From assembly GCA_023548195.1 (NCBI GenBank), contig JAJHZJ010000575.1, positions 747,454 through 811,453 of the forward strand: a stretch of 64,000 nt of DNA. Direction: 5' to 3'. The position numbers and the translations under genes are program-made. This document shows positions 54,958 to 64,000 of this stretch, piece by piece. Below the pieces are notes generated by a model. It worked only from the letters and a program-made list of their open reading frames with translations, ran no database searches and was not told the origin of the DNA. Origin of the DNA: Bettongia penicillata ogilbyi (lineage: Eukaryota > Chordata > Mammalia > Diprotodontia > Potoroidae). Each line of letters opens with the position of its first letter. The first letter of the stretch is position 1.

Positions 54958-55225
54958 GTAGCTAGTTGGGCAGTGGATAGACTTCTGGGCCTAAAATCAG
55001 AAAGTCCTGAGTTAAAATTCAGACTCAGATACTCATAAGGCATGACCTTGTGCAAGTAAATTTGTTTGCCCCAGTTTCCTTAACTGTAAAACAGAGACAA
55101 TATAGCACCTAATTCTCAGGATTGTTGTGAGGGTCAAATGAGATAAAATTTGTAAAGTGCTTGAGATAAAGTTTATAAACTGCTTAGTACAATGCCTGGC
55201 ACATGGTAGAACTGAATAACCATAT
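54958..55225 (+). mobile_element. tRNA-derived CORE-SINE
   Basis: 'agttgggcagtggatagact', 'ctgagttaaaattcagactc' (B-box region), 'gattgttgtgagggtcaaat' and 'caatgcctggcacatggtag'. Well preserved; same type as 19563. Confidence 0.9.
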
Positions 55226-55242
55226 TTTTTTGGAAAAATTTG

Positions 55243-55245
<3 letters not shown>

Positions 55246-55318
<73 letters not shown>

Positions 55319-55319
55319 A
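55246..55319. repeat. (CT)n microsatellite
   Basis: More than 30 uninterrupted CT units. Confidence 0.98.
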
Positions 55320-57344
55320 ATGTGGGTAACTCAACATTTTTTTTTACAACTCATATAGCTCTCTGATGATATTTAAGACATTCATAGCCTATTAAATGAG
55401 ATGCATAGCACCTTAAAATACTATCCCCTAACCATACAGGTAGAAAAAAACTGAGAGATTGCGTGATGCCTGTTGTCTAGACTCTAATGTATCATTCAGT
55501 GGATATGTTTATCTTGCTAAGTCACAGCAAATGGATGATGAGCTGGGCCCAGGACAGGCCAGAAACAGGAAAGCCAGGTGGATTATATTCAGGAAATTGC
55601 ACTGTTCAGTTTTAATTGTATTAAAATTCCCAATAACTTCACTGCCGTAATACTCTTGTGCAAGCAACACATTTCTTATGATCCAAGCTCCTTGTAATTG
55701 GGTAACCTTGAGCAAACTATTTGTTCTGAGCTCCAATTTTTTAACTTATAGTATAATAACCATAATATTTATAGTTTACCTTATGAGCAATAAACACATT
55801 CCATACTGAACTAAGACCAACAAGAGCAACATGAACCTTGCTTCTGGTAAGTGACATTTGGCACACCTGAGTAATAAAACAGGAACATTTCTTTCACTTT
55901 TCAACCATGTTATTTTCCATGGATCAAGAGCTGCTGCTAGCCATTCTATTTCGGCAAGTAAATTCTCTGTAATGATTTACAAGAATGGCCTGACCTTGTG
56001 AAAAAGAATAGGCTGGCAAGAAAATTGTTTATTGGGGAATGTACACACACACACATATACACACATATGTACATGGATGCACGTATGTGTGTATATGATT
56101 ATATATGTATTGAATGAAGGTTGGGCTGATGGGGCTTTCTTCTATGACCTGGATCTCACTGGTGTGACTTTTTTATTTTGTTTTAGTCATTTAAAAGAAG
56201 CATTTTGAGACACATTTGAAAAGGCATCAAGTATGTTTTTATTATTTCCTGACTACATCACATTTTTGGTTGTCCTGCGGGCAATGGACAATTGTCTCCT
56301 TATTTCTGCCATTTCAATTGTTCCTAATTAAGCTCCCAAGTTGGACAGATGAAACTGCACTGAAGATCTGCTGACTGATTCTGGCTTCCCAATGTTCATT
56401 TTCTCCAATGCTATTGAGCTGAAGATCCAAAGTTTTGCATAATTGATTTATTCATTGGCCTTGCTCAACTTGTGTAATTAATTTATCTCTTTATGTGTTT
56501 TCCTGGGCTTATTTATGCTTGTTTGAAAGATACCATGGTTGATTACAGAGCATTTGGACTTTCCTGACACATCCTTTGTGGCAAGGTCACTGTTTTCATC
56601 TAACAATGACTTGTTCTTGGTATGTGAATGGCAGAATTAAAAATAGCAAATAAAAACCAAATGCATAAGAATACTTCCAACAACACCAAGGTTTCTGGTC
56701 TCAATATGATTCTTAAAGTCTGTGTCCTTGAATCCTGTGTCTGAAGTGGGGCAGCAAATTTCTTTTTAATGTCTGGGCTATTTGGCATTCATTTCAATAG
56801 CTAAACATTTCATAATCTGAATGCAAGGGAATCACTTTCTCAGAGGCAACATCCCCATTGACATATTTGTGAAATTGGAATGCTAGGTTTTATATTTAGA
56901 CACCACTCAAGGAAACCTGGGCAGTCTGAAAGCTCAGGCTATGATATCTGTCCGATTGAGCTTGGAGAGCCTTGTGCAAGGTAAGTAACAGCAGCTGCAT
57001 ATTCCAGTTATATGGACGGTGACCCAGCTGAAGGCAGTGCTTTTAAATCATACAGGTTGCAAAAGTACCACTGACCTTTTATTTTACATTTCACGTGGTC
57101 AAATGCCAGGAAGTTCCATTTTCTTAGCCTACAATGTGTTATTTATTGGAGAACAGGGCAAATCTGAATTTGTATTGAGGAAAATCCAAAATTCTATTCA
57201 AAGTGAATTGAATAGCTATATAGATTTGTGACAATTCATATTTTCATGAGGGAATTAGACTCCAGTTTTCTGAGACTGATATGTAAGGGTTAATCTCATC
57301 CTTTCCTTAAGAGAAAAGTCAACACAGTGCAGAGAAAAGTATAA
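55320..57344. other. Repeat-poor sequence, candidate conserved non-coding block
   Basis: About 2 kb with only a short CA/TA patch (56040-56110). The part 56200-56830 has TAATTA homeodomain-type cores at 56325-56330 and 56475-56480 and an octamer-like TTTGCAT at 56434-56440. No exon-like frame. This is the longest stretch without a recognised repeat. Enhancer function is only a possibility. Confidence 0.45.
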
Positions 57345-57430
57345 AAATATAAACAAAATATAGTCTTTGTCCTAAAGGACCTTACAATGAAATAAATCAA
57401 AAATCACTAAATTGTATAATACAACAGGGT
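57345..57430 (-). mobile_element. L2 3' end fragment, antisense
   Basis: 'tagtctttgtcctaaaggac' and 'cttacaatgaaataaatc' fit the complement of an L2 terminus. Confidence 0.5.
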
Positions 57431-57631
57431 ATACATAGATACAGTAGTAATGATAATTGACATGTACCTAACATTGAGTTTGAAAAAATATTTTTCTATA
57501 TATTTTTCAATATAGTCAGGAAGTTAATTGCATATAAACTATCTAAATAAGATATTAGAATATATGAAATAATTATAGAATATTATGTACATATATAAAT
57601 ATGTGTGTATATATATTCTCTCTCTATACAG
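57431..57631. other. Unassigned AT-rich sequence
   Basis: Strongly AT-rich with TATA runs. Confidence 0.4.

Positions 57632-57695
<64 letters not shown>
57632..57695. repeat. (GATA)16 microsatellite
   Basis: Uninterrupted GATA units, unlike the diverged array at 35416. Confidence 0.97.
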
Positions 57696-57764
57696 GATCA
57701 ATAGGTAAAGAAGATATGGAAAACAGATATTACTTCAAGACTAAAAGCAAGAGAGAACAAATCT

Positions 57765-57870
57765 GCAGTTCAATTCAACAGGCATTAATTAAATGTTTTC
57801 TAAGTGTCATGCACTGTGCTCAATAGCAGGAACTAGGAACACAAATACATAGATGAAGAATGATAGTTTA
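57765..57870 (-). mobile_element. L2 3' end, antisense
   Basis: 'aggcattaattaaatgtttt' and 'gtgtcatgcactgtgctcaa'. Confidence 0.65.
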
Positions 57871-58324
57871 ATTCTGTTTCATATAAAACTTAATTGATTA
57901 GCTTCATTTCAGCAGAGAACATTGAATATGTGATGGACAGAGTCAGAGAAACTTGTATTTGAGATTCTCAAGAGCCCAATTCTTCCTGTTCTTTGAAGTT
58001 TAACTCACCTTAAGTTGGAGTCCATGAAGACAGAGCTCATTTGCTCCTGTCCGTTATAGAGTTGGGAACACACACACTTATTTTTTAGTAAGAGCTGTAT
58101 TTCCATTGTGGTACCATACCTCACGGCCTACAAGTTTTACAAGAGCAATCAGGTCAATAGAGCTAAAAGTACAGCAAAGATGGAAAAAATGGAGACCAGG
58201 AACGTGTGAGGCTTCCATGTCACCTCGCTAAGATCTGACTCCCGGTCAATGGTCCCATCTTCATCTCTTTTATCCCCAGCGTAGTGTTATTCATCTGCTG
58301 CTCTCATATCCATGTGACCTTCTT
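57871..58324. other. Unassigned sequence
   Basis: No repeat or gene recognised. Confidence 0.35.
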
Positions 58325-58500
58325 CAGTTCAATTCACAAATATTTATTTAATATGTGTTACTGTATACAAGTATACTGTATACAAATATACTGTATACAA
58401 GATACTGTCCTAAGCATTTGGAAAACAATTACAAAAAAAAAAACCACAAAAAAACAAAAAAACATTCTTTGCTCTCCAGGAGCATATAAGTTAGATTTCA
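58325..58500 (-). mobile_element. L2 3' end, antisense, with internal tandem unit
   Basis: 'attcacaaatatttatttaa', 'gatactgtcctaagcatttg' and 'ttgctctccaggagcatata' are the L2 terminus. A unit 'tactgtatacaa' is present three times near 58361-58400. Confidence 0.7.
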
Positions 58501-59159
58501 AAGTATTAGGAAATTAAATTGATACTGCTTTGATTATTGATACTGTGGGTTGTTTTTTTTTTTTTTTTAGCATTGATAGAAACTGATATCAGGAAGTGAA
58601 ACATGCAGAAAGTTTAGATGACCAAGTCTATATAAAAACATATTAGAAAATGAAGTGGAAAAATCTATCAGGCAAACTTTTTCAGAGTTTAAACTTTCAG
58701 AAAGGTATGAAAGATTTGAATGATAGCTATCATGGATGAGGAGCTCTAGTGAGGGCTTATTTAACTTTTTTTTTTAAAAACATGAGCAGTTTCAGATGTG
58801 CTTTTATGTAGATGGAAAGGTGCCAGTGATTATGGGGAAGGTGAGAGAGAAGAGGGAAATAAAATATAAGGCAATCTTCTGGAGAGGATAAGAGGGAATG
58901 GGGAATGTCAATGACTCAAACATTAACTGAGTCTCTCTCTCTCTCAACTAAAAGCAGAGCAACTGATATATGTGTGACTTGACTTAATGTCATTTTGATT
59001 ATTGAAACACTGGAGGACATCACTGGGAAAATGGTGATCTGTGACCTGATTTAGTTGAATTAAAGTAAATGGAAACTAGGGAGGAAGGAACCACGCCAAC
59101 TTAGATTCATTAGAGATAAGCCAGGAAAAGCTGAATATTGTCTCAAGAGCAACCCTTGT
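58501..59159. other. Unassigned sequence
   Basis: No repeat or gene recognised. Confidence 0.35.
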
Positions 59160-59275
59160 AAAATGACGGCTCCTTGGGGGAAGGATCTATCTCACTTTTG
59201 CATTTGTATCCTGTATAGTACAATGTCTGAGTTATAGATCTTTCATAAAAATTTATCTAATGATTGATTTTAAAA
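59160..59275 (+). mobile_element. L2 3' terminus, sense
   Basis: 'gctccttgggggaaggatct', 'tttgtatcctgtatagtaca' and a 'taatgattgatt' end. Confidence 0.65.
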
Positions 59276-59339
59276 TCGAACTTGATCATAAAGATTTCGT
59301 TACTGTATTTTGAGTTTCTCATCCCTCTTTCACTGATTT

Positions 59340-60573
59340 ATCTTCTAGAATTTTAGGGTAAAGGATTTTTACCTGTCGTTGAGATTCCTACTTCTTCCTG
59401 GGATTTGTTTTACTCTTTATGCTTTGTTTTCTTTATCCTTATCAGGACTTTCTCTTTACCTATCTTTTTTGCTGGCTCATTATCCATATCATTTCCTAAT
59501 TTTAGGTAGACCACATGGGGAGCTTTATGGCCCTTCTTGGACCCTTCTTCCTCTGGTTCTCATTTGATGGCCTTATCATCTCCTATGAGTTCAATTATCT
59601 CTATTCAAATGATTTCCAGATATTGACATCAAACCCACTTTCTTTCCTGAGATTCATTATTTGACTTTGCATACTGGATGTCCCCCAGCCATCTCAAACT
59701 TACCATGATCAAAAAGGAATTCACTCTCTTTTCCCCAAAAAAACACTCCCCTATCAAATTTCCTTGTTCTATTGAAAGTACCACTCACCATCTAGTCATC
59801 TGGTTCCTCATCCTTGAGGCCATCTTCCAACCCTCATCCCTTTTCATCCCTCACATACTTCACCCTCAGACAATCTTCACATCTTAGTCTGTCTGCGTCC
59901 CCAACATTTCACACCTGGTCTCTCTTCTCTCCACTCATCTGGTCCCCGCTCCAGGACAATTTCTTGCCACTTCTCACTTGTACTATTGTAAGAGCTTCCT
60001 AAAGTGTCCCTCATCCTCCGCTCTCACAGTTCCAATTCCTCCTCCATGCAACTGCCAGAGTATTTTCCTAAAGTTCAGGTATGACCATGTCATTTACCCC
60101 TACATTCAATAACCTCCAGTTGACGCTCCTCAAATAAAAATAAACTTTTCTGGTACATATTTAAAGATGTATACAATTGGAACTCTTTTGAGGTTTTTAG
60201 CCTTGTTATATTTTCACACTTCATGAACCCTGGTTAGTCAAACTAGATTTCATACGTGAGATTCCATCTTTTGTTTTTGTCCTTTGACATTGACCATGCC
60301 TGGAAGAGACACCTTCTTCACTTGTATGTGTTGGCATGCCTTGTTGCAATTCCATCGCTCATCTCAAGCATCACCATTTTTGTGAGGCCTTTCTTGGTCC
60401 CCACAGCCTGTAAAAAGGCTATCTTGTATCAGCTTTGTATTTGTATTACCTATACCAGTACATGTGTATTGTGTCTCCTCTCCATAGACTATCAACTCCT
60501 TGAAGTAAAGCACTCTTTCACTTTTATTTTTGTGCCTCAAAAGCCTAACATAGTGTCCCTAGGACATAGTAAG
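59340..60573 (+). pseudogene. L2 ORF2 remnant and 3' UTR
   Basis: A 1.23-kb sense L2 copy covering the RT domain from before the catalytic box. 'ctatgagttcaattatctct' followed by 'caaatgatttccagatattg' is the YADD region, now decayed. 'cccagccatctcaaacttac', 'cttctcacttgtactattgt' and 'caggtatgaccatgtcattt' trace the thumb and C-terminal part. 'gcctaacatagtgtccctag' is the 3' terminus, which is cut by a SINE at 60574. Short frames such as 59678-59887 are pieces of ORF2. Parallel to the copy at 27755. Confidence 0.85.
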
Positions 60574-60960
60574 TAGCTAAGTAGCACAGCAGATAGAATG
60601 CCTGGCCTAGAGTCCAGAAGACCTGGGTTCAAAGTCAGACTTAGATATTTATTAGTATGTGACCCTGGGCAAATCACTTAATCTCCCTTTGCCTCAGTTC
60701 CCACACCCAAAAATGGTAGTAATAACCATTTTACCTGTTATCTCATCTGTAAAATGAGCTGGAGAAGGACATGGCAAACTGCTTTAGTGTCTTTGCCAAG
60801 AAAACTCCAAATGGAGTCACAAAGTTGGCCATGACTAAACAAGAACAATGAAATGGTTCTGACACTTCAGGATTCTTGCGAGGATCAAATGATATAATAT
60901 TAAAGCACTTGGCATCTAATAAGTGCTATCTAAAAGCTAGCTCTTCTCATTACAATAATT
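60574..60960 (+). mobile_element. Mosaic of two CORE-SINEs
   Basis: Head and first core ('cacagcagatagaatgcctg', 'gtgaccctgggcaaatcact') lead to 'ataaccattttacctgtt' at about 60738. Then a second core ('atctcatctgtaaaatgagc') and an RTE-like tail ('gagtcacaaagttggccatg') follow to about 60855. After that the first type resumes ('ttcttgcgaggatcaaatga'). So an RTE-tailed SINE 3' half sits inside a MIR-tailed SINE. Confidence 0.75.
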
Positions 60961-61325
60961 CTCAATATAATTATTGAAGGAATCTTTAGGGATTATTTGA
61001 TTGGTCATTGGATAGCAATGTAGTATGGATGCAGTTTTAGTATGGTTGCTGAGATGCTTGTTACTTTCTGAAAAATTGCGAAGAATATTATTGGAGATAA
61101 GAAAACATTAAAATTTCAAAATGAAAATGTAGTCTATTTAAACATAAGCTAATGAACTTGACTTAAATTTCTAGCAAATTTCTAGAATACATTACTAGGT
61201 TCCCTTGAAAAGGATAATGTTGATCATTAATGTCTGCATAGCTTCATATGAATAAATCATGGCAGACTTAATTCAGTTCCATTTCTGGAAAGGTTACTAG
61301 AGCAGGGGATTAGAAGAATTATATG
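60961..61325. other. Unassigned sequence
   Basis: No repeat or gene recognised. Confidence 0.35.
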
Positions 61326-61460
61326 TGTGTGTTTATGTATATAGATAGATAGACTGATAGATAGACAGCCAGCCAGACAGACAGACAGAAAGTTAGATAG
61401 ATAGATAGAGAGAGAGAGATATAAATGTATAGATAGATATAGATATCTCTCTATATGAGC
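61326..61460. repeat. (TAGA)n/(CAGA)n simple repeat
   Basis: Interrupted tetranucleotide units. Confidence 0.95.
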
Positions 61461-61611
61461 AAAATAGTGGAACATGGGGTAGATGATCATACAGAAAAGT
61501 GAATTCAGATTTTCTTGAATTACTGAAAAGAAATACCAGTGACTATTGTACTGATGCCAGCTTGGAAGGATGTCTTTAGTGACAACAAGTCATGTTTATG
61601 TGTAGCACTTA

Positions 61612-61785
61612 TGGTTAACAAGGTATTTTTCTCACAACCCAGTGTAGATAGTAGAACAAGGTTTATAAAGGATAAATGACTTGCCTAGGGTCACATATGT
61701 AGTAAGTGACAGATCTAAGTTTCAAACTAATTTCCTTTTGACTCACAATCCAAAACTCTCTCCACTGTGCTATGCTGATTTTCCA
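61612..61785 (-). mobile_element. MIR-type SINE, antisense
   Basis: 'aatgacttgcctagggtcac' and 'cactgtgctatgctg', the complement of the SINE head. Confidence 0.75.
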
Positions 61786-62854
61786 AACAGAATTCTGGAG
61801 GGGCACAAGGTTTCATCCTTGGCCAAATTCTGATACCATTGTTCTTAACTTTGTTGAGGGTACAAAACTTGGAAGAACTAGCATACCGAATGATAGACTA
61901 AGATTTCAGAATGTTATCATCAGACAAACAACATAGTATTCATTAAGATGAAATTCAACCCACAGAAGGGCGAAATCATATTGTTGGGTTCAAAAAATCA
62001 ACCACATAGGTAATATAAGAGGAAAATGTGGCTTAACAGTTCTGTTTTCTTTTCTTTTGAAAAAGATTTAATAACTTTTAATGGACTAAAATCTCACAAT
62101 TAGTCAATAAAGTGATATAGCAGCCAAAAAAGTTATGATATGTGACATAACAGAAATGGAAGGATGGGATCCAGAGTCAGCGAGGTCCGGTGCAGTCACA
62201 TGTTCAGTAGTTCAATGTGAGGCCCCATGTTTTAGGAAAGGCCTTTACAAGATAGTGGGAATTCAGAAGAGGAAGGCCAGGGTACTAGGGGAATAATAAC
62301 TATGGCATAGAAAAAAAGAGGGGAAGGATCTGGGGATGTTTAGCTTGTAGAAGAGAAAACAGCAGAAACACTAACAGAGGGATAAATGACCCCCAAGATT
62401 CCTTGCAGCTCTGAATTCTAGGACTAGCTATGATCCTGTGACATGATGGCAACTTTTAGGTATTGAAAGGGTTGTCACATGGGAAAGGGATCAAATTCAC
62501 AGTGGTTTTTGGAGAGAAGAGCTAAGGAGTAAATAGTTGGAAACTGAAAAGGAGAAGAAATCACCTTATTTGGAGATCATAGAACATAATGAATTTAGAA
62601 CTGGGGAGGACTTGGGAGAACATCGCCTTACCTTCCATTTCATTAAATTAAATATTCTCAATTAAACGGAATAATGTGACCATTTTCATATAAAAATAAA
62701 ATTAAAAATGCAATTCTACATGAAACTGTCGTTATAACTTGATTTTCCTTTTAAGGATGTAAAGTCAACATATAACATTTAAAGTTATTCTACTGATCTA
62801 CGTGTCTTTCTCACCTTCCTCTTCTGACCTTTTTTGCAAATTTCAAAAATGCCT
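61786..62854. other. Repeat-poor sequence
   Basis: About 1.1 kb without a firmly recognised element. A short CR1- or MIR-like motif ('gaactggggaggacttggga') lies near 62600. Confidence 0.4.
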
Positions 62855-63110
62855 TCATTAAATCACTTTTTTTCTTTCCTTTGTCTCTCTCTCTTTACTC
62901 TATCTTTCCCTCCATTTTTTATTTTCTTCACTCATTCCTTCTCCACTCTCTTTTCTTCCTTCCTTTCCTTTTTCCTCCCTTCTTTCTTCTTTCCTCCCTT
63001 CTTCTTTCTTTCTTTCATTCTCTCCCTTCCTTCCTCCTCCTGTCTTTCATCTCTCATTCACTTCTTTCCTTCCTTTCTTCCCTCTACCCCTACCTCCTTC
63101 CTTGCAACTC
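62855..63110. repeat. Polypyrimidine tract, CTTT/CCTT units
   Basis: About 250 bases almost free of G on the plus strand. It yields false S/F/P-rich frames. Confidence 0.95.
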
Positions 63111-63119
63111 TACCTACAT

Positions 63120-63600
63120 CTCCTTCTCAAACTACGTTTTTAAAAAAGAAAAAAAGAAACTTTGCAACATATATTTACGATCGAATAAAAAAATCCCACA
63201 TTGGCTGTGCACAAAAGTGTATCTTATTCTGTGCCTTGAATCCCTTCCCTGCCTTCCAGGCAATGGTTTCTATGCTTTATCATTACTCCTCTGGAAGCAC
63301 AGTTAGTTGTTGTCTTAATCAGAGTTTTAAATCATTTGGAATTATTTTTCCTTAAAATGTTATTGTTATTGTATAGATCATCCTGCCTTGCTCACTTCAC
63401 TTTTCATCAATTTACCCAAGTCTTCCTAGGTTTCTTTGAAACTTTGCCTTTTGTCATTTCTTGATAAAAGAGCTTTCAATTATTTTCATATGCTATAATT
63501 TGTCCAGCCTTTCTCCAGTTGATGGGATCCCTTTAGTGTCTAGTGTTGCAACAGCAAAAGCTGCTATAAATATGTGTGCACTGGTCTTTGATTCCATGGA
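63120..63600 (-). mobile_element. L1 3' region, antisense
   Basis: 'cttgctcacttcacttttca', 'cctttctccagttgatggga' and 'aaaagctgctataaatatgt' are the complement of L1 ORF2-end and 3' UTR sequence. The left part is more diverged. Confidence 0.7.
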
Positions 63601-63639
63601 AGCTGTTGATGCACCGGCAAATGCTTCCTTTCTCTATTT

Positions 63640-63865
63640 TTGGAATGGAATCAGACTTAAAATCAGGAAGATATTGTTTTGAAACACTAACTAGAGATGT
63701 GAGTCTGGGTAAGTCACTTAACATCTATCTGCCTCAAGTTTTCTCATTTGTAAAATGGGGTTATGATCGTACCTACCCCACTGGATTATTATAAAGATCA
63801 AATGAGATAAAAAAATCTAAGACACTTTTTAAACCTCAAAGTGCCATACGTGTTGACGAGTTTCA
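63640..63865 (+). mobile_element. tRNA-derived CORE-SINE, degenerate
   Basis: 'gagtctgggtaagtcactta', 'tctcatttgtaaaatggggt' and 'agatcaaatgagataaaaaa' in order. Confidence 0.8.
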
Positions 63866-63869
63866 ATGA

Positions 63870-64000
63870 TGATGCTAAAGCCTTTTATTTCTTATTTTTC
63901 TAGCAGTGAAACAGAGGTTTTAAGAGTTTGTATCTTGGCCAAAGTGAAACATAAAGTAAGCAGCAAAGTTGTGAATCAAATCAAGGTCTTCTCCCAAATT
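63870..64000 (-). mobile_element. MIR-type SINE, antisense, runs off the window
   Basis: 'cttttatttcttatttttct' and 'tatcttggccaaagtgaaac', then 'aatcaaatcaaggtcttctc'. Probably continues past 64000. Confidence 0.55.

Noticed and set aside
62834..63355. 173- and 141-codon frames rich in S, F, L and P
   Set aside because: Translation of a polypyrimidine tract running into antisense L1.
1..64000. Endogenous retrovirus
   Set aside because: I saw no paired LTRs, primer-binding site, or gag, pol or env reading remnants. The one LTR-like segment is too weak to call.

Overview
This window looks like non-coding nuclear DNA of a marsupial. It is AT-rich and has no operons and no tRNA or rRNA genes. 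I find no open reading frame with the character of a host exon. What can be recognised is a dense, old layer of interspersed repeats. They include tRNA-derived CORE-SINEs, some ending in an RTE/BovB-like tail, many L2 pieces on both strands, MIR-type SINEs and CR1/L3 remnants. They also include L1 3' ends and 5' ends, a half-L1 (HAL1) element, two copies of a LINE with a C-terminal zinc finger, and palindromic hAT-type MITEs. This mixture of L2, HAL1 and RTE-tailed CORE-SINEs is what I know from marsupial genomes. The species cannot be told from the sequence, and family names are from memory, not from a database search.

Layout. Positions 1-8 kb hold scattered L1, L2 and SINE fragments plus a 190-bp direct duplication (3022-3215 and 4578-4772). 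From 8.3 to 9.4 kb a zinc-finger-type LINE is nested in an antisense L2, with an 8-bp target duplication. From 10.2 to 12.7 kb lies an apparently full-length HAL1, bracketed by 13-bp duplications. A second copy of the zinc-finger LINE is at 14.6-15.4 kb. From 16 to 20 kb there is a SINE/L2/L1 mosaic. From 20 to 25 kb most sequence is single-copy-looking, with a CR1 fragment and two long microsatellites. From 25 to 29 kb two long L2 copies occur, one split by a younger insertion.

At 30.3-31.0 kb a SINE is split by a 5'-truncated L1 with a clear target duplication. A 203-bp hAT MITE with a perfect 8-bp target duplication lies at 38.77-38.97 kb. Long antisense L2 copies are at 39.9-42.0 kb. An antisense L1 5' half at 43.5-44.9 kb has an 18-bp target duplication but no 3' end. 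L1 5' ends in tandem and head to head fill 50.8-53.3 kb. The last 10 kb hold a long L2, a mosaic SINE, microsatellites and antisense L1.

The coding remnants (L1/HAL1 ORF1, L2 ORF2, the zinc-finger LINE reverse transcriptase) are all broken by stops and frameshifts. I see no undescribed biological system. The most informative observations are element junctions that can be read directly from target-site duplications, and several repeat-free stretches that may be conserved regulatory sequence or simply old unique intron or intergenic DNA.
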